Below, piece by piece: positions 57,599 to 64,000 of a stretch of DNA of 64,000 nucleotides (positions within the stretch are counted from its first letter, which is position 1; the number at the start of each line of letters is the position of its first letter). Position numbers and translations under genes: made by a program. The DNA comes from Owenia fusiformis (Eukaryota > Annelida > Polychaeta > Sabellida > Oweniidae). Under the pieces are notes generated by a model. The model ran no database searches, was not told the origin of the DNA, and saw only the letters and a list, made by a program, of their open reading frames with translations. The stretch lies in assembly GCA_903813345.2 (NCBI GenBank), contig CAIIXF020000002.1, positions 29,444,926 through 29,508,925 of the forward strand. The letters run 5' to 3'.

Positions 57599-58695
57599 TA
57601 CGAGGGGTGATCAATAAGTAATGGACGCTTTTTTACACAGATACTTTTTATTGACCAATCCCTTTGATTTTCCTACCAGTGATCATTCAATTATCTATCA
57701 ATTCTGAAGATTTGAAGACAAGATATATAATACATATTGATATATCCTTATTTCCGTGGAGGAGGTACAGGTACCCCGGGACCGACATTTACGTCACATA
57801 TTCAGATTTTAGCCAGTTTGGTAAATTCCAGTTAGATTTGAACGTTTTATATGCAACAAGTGTTGTGTTGTTTAAATTTTTTGCTGACTGGTTACACATA
57901 AACAGAAAGTATTGTAATGTCAGAGTGGTGTATGGAAGGGGTTTGCAGGTCAATTTGAGAAAGCATTCAGTGGAAGAAAGGGGTGGTGAGAGAAGGGAAC
58001 ACCCTACTCCATATGGACAATGCACCTGCCCACAGATCTCAAAATGTTTGGAAAACAATATCCCTGGACCTCAAAGTTGAGCCCTTGGCCAATGCACCAT
58101 ATTGTCCAGATCTGCTCACATGTGACTTTTTTATTTCTATAGTACTTATTTCTATAGAGAAAGGACGCAGGTTTATTGACATTGATGAAATAAAACAACC
58201 CGTGCAACTGTATCTTGCTACCATGTCAGAGAATGGATTCAGCCTTGTCTCACAATCTTGAGTTAAGAGGATGAGGAATTGTGTACATGTAGCACTTGAT
58301 GGAAACTATTTAGAGGGCCCTGTGGAATGAATGTGGCATGAATACCACATAGTGATGATAAAATATTCAAAATTATTATATTATTACTATGGCATAACAA
58401 AATGGGGTAATTCATGACCATAATGGTTTGTTTTGTTCAGCCTGCATTCAACTGCATTGCATGTTAAACAATCGAAAATAGCTTCAGAATATGTGACGTA
58501 AATGTCGGTCCCGGGGTACCTGTACCTCCTTCACGGAAATAAAGATATTTCAACATGTAATATATATATTGTCTTCAAATCTTCAGAGTTGATAGATAAT
58601 TGAATGATGTATCACTGGTAAGAAAATCGAAGGGATTGGTATATAAAAAGCATCTGTGTAAAAATGCGTCCATTACTTATTGATCACCCCTCGTA
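57599..58695 (+). mobile_element. Mariner element with about 205-bp terminal inverted repeats
   Basis: Element 57601-58693, 1,093 bp. Both ends read CGAGGGGTGATCAATAAG inward, with TA duplicated outside (57599-57600 and 58694-58695). The arms stay over 85 percent alike by eye for about 205 bp, to a shared ACATTTACGTCACATATTC. The interior carries a degraded transposase. The terminal sequence and TA target are typical of mariner. Confidence 0.9.
57983..58261 (+). pseudogene. Mariner transposase, catalytic-end relic
   Basis: The frame keeps LLHMDNAPAHRSQNVW, with the second catalytic Asp, and ANAPYCPDLLTCDFF, with the third. Only about 30 residues separate them instead of the usual 34 of mariner (DD34D), and the N-terminal DNA-binding half and first catalytic Asp are absent from any frame. 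The frame lies between the long terminal repeats. It cannot encode a working enzyme. Confidence 0.8.
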
Positions 58696-59528
58696 TAGGG
58701 CAACTTATGTGTACAGGTTGACGTTTCGATGTTTGACAATGTTGGCTATTGCAAGAAAATGGTTGATTTGTCGATCACACACACATCAATTTTGTCCGTT
58801 GCATTTATGTACAAGGTTCTAAAGTGAGTCCTCAATTTCGCAATTCTATATTCTAACCAAAGTACGCCAAATTTTTAAGATTTTTTCTCATTTCAAGTGG
58901 GTACAAATGAGTGTATAAGTTGATGCAACCTTGCTTCATTTTAACCTTAGCAAATACATCAGCCCGTCGGCAGTTTTTTTGCCGATGGGGGGGGGTCACT
59001 TTTCAAAAATTCAGATTGAAGAAATATTTGGCCACGGGGGGGGGGGGCTACGAGCTAAAAAGAGGGTTGGTGAAATTATTTTCAGACTACTACAGTAATT
59101 GATTTTTTCTGGAATTTATTTCACTTAAAATAATCATGCTTTCTGTTCGTGTACACTTTGAGAGAAATAACTACGTGGATTTTAAGTGGTCAATATTTCA
59201 ATTGTATTGGGAAAAGTGAGTGTACAATATGCTTTTGTTGGTATGCCCTTGTAATTAGTAATATATCAGCATTGTGTTGACTACGATGAAGTAATTAAAA
59301 ATAAATCATAGATATTCGATCTTAATTGAATAAACATTTGCCCTATTTTAACTGAACATATGCATTTGTTGTCTATAGAATCTACAATCAATTTACAGTA
59401 TCGTCATCCGAACTTGACGTGAAACATGATCTCCATATCCGAAGGTCTCTTAAAAGCACATAAATAAGATCACAATTGTTCCTGAAATGATCAGTTACAT
59501 TTCGTAGTAAAGCCAGTGAATAGAGTGC
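58696..59528. other. No gene recognised
   Basis: AT-rich with two poly-G runs (58985 and 59037) that flank a short repeat. No exon-like frame. Confidence 0.4.
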
Positions 59529-60108
59529 TACCGCGTGACACAAAAAATGACACCCATCCATCCCGGCCATCCATCCACATGATGGTTCATAACTTTTTTT
59601 GTCTGAAGAAATTCTGACTTGTTTTTTTTCGCACATCTGAACTACCCTCCATTTTGAACTCCACAAGAAGTTTCAGATGACTAGCTCACCTAAATGCACA
59701 TTTATGAGAGTTACAAAATGTGTCGTCTTTTCCTTTGCTGACACAACTGGATCTTACACAAAAAATGATACTCAATTTCATCAGCGACAACTACATTATT
59801 TTGTGTTTAATTGAATAGACTTCATTTCCCTGAAAGTACAAGCCAAAATCATTAGTATTTACAAAGTTTTGATACAAAAGCTGGAGGGCATTTTTGTAGA
59901 ACGGTAACCCATGTGTTTCTGCAAAGGAAAGAACGACATTTAGAGCAAATGTTGTAACGCTCATGGACCAAATTGAGCTACACATCTGAAAATTGTTGGA
60001 GGTGCTTTTGCATTATATCCTCTTTAAATGTGACAAAGGACAAGTCTATATGTCCATAGACAAACAATGTATGTAACGCAAGGTGGGTGTCATTTTTATG
60101 TCACCCTA
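59529..60108. mobile_element. Mariner-like foldback element, about 576 bp
   Basis: TA borders an element at about 59531-60106. The outer ends share GTGACA-AAAAA-TGACACCCA in inverse orientation. The arms continue to match with gaps for about 230 bp ('tttcagatg--tagctca', 'ttcctttgc-ga-aca'). The 92-codon and 64-codon minus frames are parts of the arms, not genes. Confidence 0.7.
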
Positions 60109-60355
60109 TATACACGGTCATTGTTCAGTCATCCATGAAAGAAAAAGTGGCACAAACCCATTTCTGACATGGTCACTTAAAGCTCTTAGAGCTTAGTCAT
60201 CCATGAAGGAAAATAGACAACTATGGTATTATAAGAAATTAAGAATACATCATAACCTATCAGATAAAAGCTGTGAAATTATCCTATTATTATTCATATT
60301 TGAGAAATAAGCAATTAAATCAAGGCTTTCTTTTTAAAGAATGATGATATATATA
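60109..60355. other. No gene recognised
   Basis: Short AT-rich spacer with 'agtcatccatgaa' twice. Confidence 0.4.
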
Positions 60356-60978
60356 TACAGGGTGGGCCAAAAAAACGCCACTTCTTTTTCAAAATGCTAT
60401 AACTTTTTTAATTTTGATATTAAATCATAATTTACATACCAAATGAAACTTGAGGTTGTTATCTAGCCATTGATCATGAATTATACACTTTTACTTGAAT
60501 AAAATATGTCACCAGCGTCTCACTTAAACATGTGGTGTGCCATGAGAAATAAGCATAATTTGCAAAATGTTCCTGAACTGATACGGCCTGATGATCGCCA
60601 AGCTTATAGCCCTGATGCAAACCCCAGTGAGGATAGGGTATGGGAAGGTCTCCAGGAGAATGTATGATGGCACACAATCTAGAAAATTTCTACACTAAAG
60701 CTGGCAATTAAGACAGGTTGAAAAAAACTTAAATAACATTTCATTGATACTGCAATATCAGCAAGGCGACTAAAACTAAAATATATCATCAATTAGGGTG
60801 GCAGACCAATTGAACTCCCCTTTTTGATCATATATAATCCAAGTTGAAGGACTTGTTACATTATATTATTACTAAGAACCCTTGGCACTATATAACTGCA
60901 AAATTTGGGGTATGTAGGTTGGAAAATCAAAAAGTTGTGGTCTTGAAAAAAAGTGGCGTTTTTTTGGCCCACCCTGTA
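60356..60978 (+). mobile_element. 619-bp mariner-type element
   Basis: Element 60358-60976 starts CAGGGTGGGCCAAAAAAACG and ends with its exact inverse; TA is duplicated at 60356-60357 and 60977-60978. The arms decay after about 50 bp. A short transposase relic lies inside. Most of the transposase has been deleted. Confidence 0.88.
60593..60652 (+). pseudogene. Twenty-codon relic of a Tc1/mariner transposase
   Basis: In frame, DRQAYSPDANPSEDRVWEGL corresponds to the Y-S-P-D-L-N-P-I-E-x-x-W block around the last catalytic acid of Tc1-type transposases. No further transposase sequence is recognisable in any frame. Confidence 0.7.
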
Positions 60979-61088
60979 TATATAACCGCTATATTGTTTA
61001 CACTGAGGATCAAGATCAATGAGGTTTTGTATAAATTCATTTTGTTTATTGAATATGATATCAGACTATTGACATATAATGGAAAAAA
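60979..61088. other. Short spacer
   Basis: Sequence between the mariner-type element and the recognisable start of the second non-LTR element. Nothing recognised. Confidence 0.4.
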
Positions 61089-63266
61089 TTGAAAATGTTC
61101 AATGAAAATAATGGATATCCCATTCAAATCCAAGACCCTAACAACAAAGATATGATCTTAACTGACCCCAAAGCCATATCTGAGGCTCTACATTTGTATT
61201 GGGAAAGGGTGGGGCGTAATAATCGTAATCCAAAGTTTACCTCCAATAATCTATCAGATAAGATAGATTCTTTATTAAAGGAAACTAACTATGATAATAA
61301 TGCCTTAAACAGCTTCTGCTTTACATATGCTGAACTTGTGCAATGTCTCAGAAAGCTTAATAATGGCAAGAAGTGTGGTACGGATAATATACCTAATGAA
61401 TTTCTTAAATACGGGGGAAATACAATGTTTTCTTCCCTTTTTGACCTTTTTAACAAAGTAAAATCCCTAGAAGTTATGCCTACAGAATGGAAAGAAGGAT
61501 TACTTGTTCCTTTATTCAAACGAGGTTTAAACATTGACTTAAATAATTACAGAGGTCTCACCATGAATTCCAATGTTTATAAAATTTATACTAGTCTACT
61601 TGATAGTAAAATTAAACTTAACTCAGAGTCATGTGACCTTCTTGGTTTTCAGGGAAAATCTTAGACTTGAAAACCACATTTTTGCTCTAAAAGGTTTATG
61701 CTCACTTCGTAAATCCTCTAAGAAAAATACATTTTTATCATTTTTGGATATTTCTAAGGCCTTTGATGTTATTGACCGCAATATGTTATTTGTGAAACTT
61801 TGGGAAATGGGTATTCAAGGAAAAATATGGCGGTTGCTCCATGAGGCTTACAGGGATGTTTGTAATAAAGTTATTTTTGGTAATTTTACCTCTCCATGGT
61901 ATTCTAGTACTTCTGGTTTAAAGCAGGGCTGTTGTTTATCCCCATCCCTATTCTCACTAGTCATGACTGACTTAGTTGATAGACTGAATAAAGAAAACCT
62001 TGGTATTCCATTTAATAACATTAAAGTCCCAACATTACTTTTTGCTGATGACATTGTTCTTATGGCCGAAAGTGAGAGCCAACTGAATCATATGCTAAAA
62101 ATTGCAGATCAGTTTGGTTCTTGCTGGGGATTCAAATTCGACCCAAATAAATCTAAAGTAATGGTTATTGGCAAGCGAATAGATAAAAATAAAACTTGGG
62201 TATTAGGTGACCTTGAAATCAAAGAAGTTGATACTTACAAATATCTTGGCATCCATCTAAATAGGCAATTAAGAGATAACTACCACGTGAATGTTGTTTT
62301 AAAAGAAAAGGATAAGAAGTTAAGAAATCTAGTTGCATCAACCCTAACTAAGCATATTAACTATAATAGAATATCATTTGGTAATACATTATACTACTCC
62401 CAGTACCTCCCTGCTTTGTTGCATGGATGTGGTGTTCTAATTCTTGACAAGACCTCTGAAAAGACCCTTTCTTCAATGCAATATAAATTGGCCAAATCAA
62501 TTTTTCAACTTAAATGTAACCCTGCCAAAGCAGCAATGTTAGGTGACCTTGGCTGGAGAAGCATTATTAACATTATTCAGAAAAGACAAATTGATTATTT
62601 TTTATATCTTAAGTTCTCCATGAGGAACGGCCTACATAAGGCAATTTTTGATAAACTGTTTGAAAATTTCAAGGGAAGAGTAAAAACATGTTGGCCATAT
62701 TTTGAAAACATACAAGACATTTTAATTGAAATGGCCTTGATGATGTTGTGTTTAGAGATGACAATGAATGGTATGATTCTTTTTTGACCATATCCTCCCA
62801 ACAACACAAAAGTAATTTTCTATCTGAATGTTCCTCGAAATCTTCACTAGAATTTTATGAATCAATCAAACAAACCCCATTTCTGGAGAATTACCTTACT
62901 TCAAGTAATGATTTTGTTGGACAGAGATTGAAGTTCAAAGCCAGAACTGGGTGTTTAGGTATTGGAACTGACCTCAAAAGAAGAAAATGCGATCTTTGTT
63001 CCCTTCATCCAATTGATGATTTAACACACAGATTTTTTACATGTAGTCACAACCAACGTGAAAGGATTGATTTTTACAACAGAATTAAAACCTCATGCTC
63101 CCCTGATGTATTTAATATGTTCTTAACGCTTCCTTTAAATGAAAAATTAAAGTGGTGCCTAGGAGATGTTGTTTTTAGTATTTGGGGCAAAGACCAAGGA
63201 TTCTTGTTTGACAAGTGTGTCAAACAATTTTTAGTGACTATTAATAACGATATTTTAAACTCATAA
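61089..63266 (+). pseudogene. Non-LTR retrotransposon ORF2 fragment with two frameshifts
   Basis: Reverse transcriptase in three frames: 61089-61655, about 61650-62735, and about 62732-63266. Recognisable are KKCGTDNIPNEFLKYG, NNYRGLTMNSN, FLDISKAFD, GLKQGCCLSPS, the catalytic FADD (about 62043-62054) and a C-terminal C-x2-C...H-x4-C cluster in the third frame. The endonuclease and any ORF1 are lost by 5' truncation. Single-base shifts near 61650 (at LLGFQ/RENLR) and near 62732 break the frame. It differs clearly in sequence from the element at 45.4-49.6 kb. The copy is inactive. Confidence 0.85.
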
Positions 63267-63415
63267 CATATGTACAATTTAACATATTTATTTTATCTAT
63301 CTGTATTGTATTGTATTTTAAGAATATGTATTTGTTCTATGTACTGCCGCACTGGAATTTTCCATTGTGCCACTGATTAAAAAGTGTTTGGCAAATAAAT
63401 AAATAAAAAAATAAA
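63267..63415 (+). mobile_element. 3' UTR and A-rich tail of the second non-LTR element
   Basis: AT-rich sequence ending in AAATAAATAAATAAAAAAAT (about 63390-63412), a simple A-rich tail typical of target-primed insertion. A target duplication was not identified. Confidence 0.6.
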
Positions 63416-64000
63416 CATGCATACTGATTTTACACTTTGTTTTTAAAGTTTTATTTCATTGCTATTCTAGATTATATTTATGTAATTGTAATTCTAACAT
63501 ATAACTGTATGCCATAAAAAACTGTACTGTGAATTTCTTGTTATTGTGCAGTTACTAACACCCCAGTCACATTTCCTACGGCGACCTTGCGGTCTATCAT
63601 TTCTGCGGCCAGTAACATTTCTACGCTCGCCGTGGAATTTCTGCGCTCTCATACTTTTGCAGTCACATTTCCCACGGCAGCCGCACGGAGAATATATTAT
63701 AATATATATTAAGGTAAACTTTACAGTAACCCAACAAACCACAAACAACACTGCAATGTGCACATAAAGTTACAATAGATGCTACCTTAAAACAGTCAAT
63801 GTAATTTGAACCAATGTAGTGATAATCGATGTCGCAAAATGTGTATAAAATGCTTTGTGGAAAATCTGAGGAACAATAGCGCCTATGTATTGGTGATAAA
63901 TGTCCAGCTTGTTGACGACTTGATGTTTTATGTGTTCCGGATTTTGTATAACTTCATCCTTCTCAAATTTTGAGTTTTGTCTATTCATTGCTGCTGTAGT
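63416..64000. other. Spacer with a short CpG-rich repeat; no gene recognised
   Basis: 63565-63690 holds CpG-rich phrases, 'cagtcacatttcc-acggc' twice and 'atttctgcg' twice, a degenerate repeat of about 45 bp. Opposing frames here (73 and 89 codons) are repeat-driven. The rest is AT-rich. Confidence 0.4.

Noticed and set aside
59388-59985. Minus-strand frames of 92 and 64 codons
   Set aside because: They fall largely within the inverted arms of the foldback element at 59531-60106.

Overview
The window looks like intergenic and intronic DNA from an animal nuclear genome, most likely a marine invertebrate; the phylum cannot be fixed from sequence alone. It is AT-rich and has no operon-like gene packing. 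It holds one split gene with GT-AG introns, and most of the rest is transposon-derived: short inverted-repeat elements, mariner-type elements, non-LTR retrotransposons, minisatellites and many poly-G or poly-C runs. Most short open frames are chance or repeat artefacts. LAYOUT. 0-15 kb: no gene seen; a mosaic of small inverted-repeat elements (including two copies of a 73-82 bp element with clear target duplications), 139-145 bp tandem repeats and poly-G/poly-C elements. 15.15-20.72 kb: three head-to-tail units, each ending in an inverted repeat of the 5' motif, a hairpin and CTAG before T. This matches the plan of Helitron2/Helentron-related non-autonomous elements. 20.7-42 kb: no confident gene; two inverted arrays of a 15-bp minisatellite (21.76-22.67 kb), a 145-bp tandem array, a CpG-rich promoter-like stretch (30.9-31.35 kb) with a small frame downstream, and several inverted-repeat elements, two nested inside an older repeat whose uninterrupted relative lies at 54.7-55.1 kb. 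42.1-55.8 kb: the only well-supported host gene, on the minus strand. Seven phase-compatible exons encode a secreted protein of about 361 residues. Its cysteine spacing and a C-x-F-N-D-P-H motif resemble the repulsive guidance molecule (RGM)/hemojuvelin family, a distant and tentative match. Its largest intron carries an antisense 5'-truncated non-LTR retrotransposon (45.38-49.60 kb) with an intact 1,180-residue endonuclease/reverse transcriptase and an 8-bp target duplication. Its first intron carries an 849-bp foldback palindrome. 55.9-64 kb: a transposon graveyard with a mariner carrying about 205-bp terminal repeats and a transposase relic, two more mariner-type elements, and a second non-LTR element broken by two frameshifts. 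The host gene is probably expressed from a TATA promoter near 55.87 kb; the other coding sequences belong to mobile elements.
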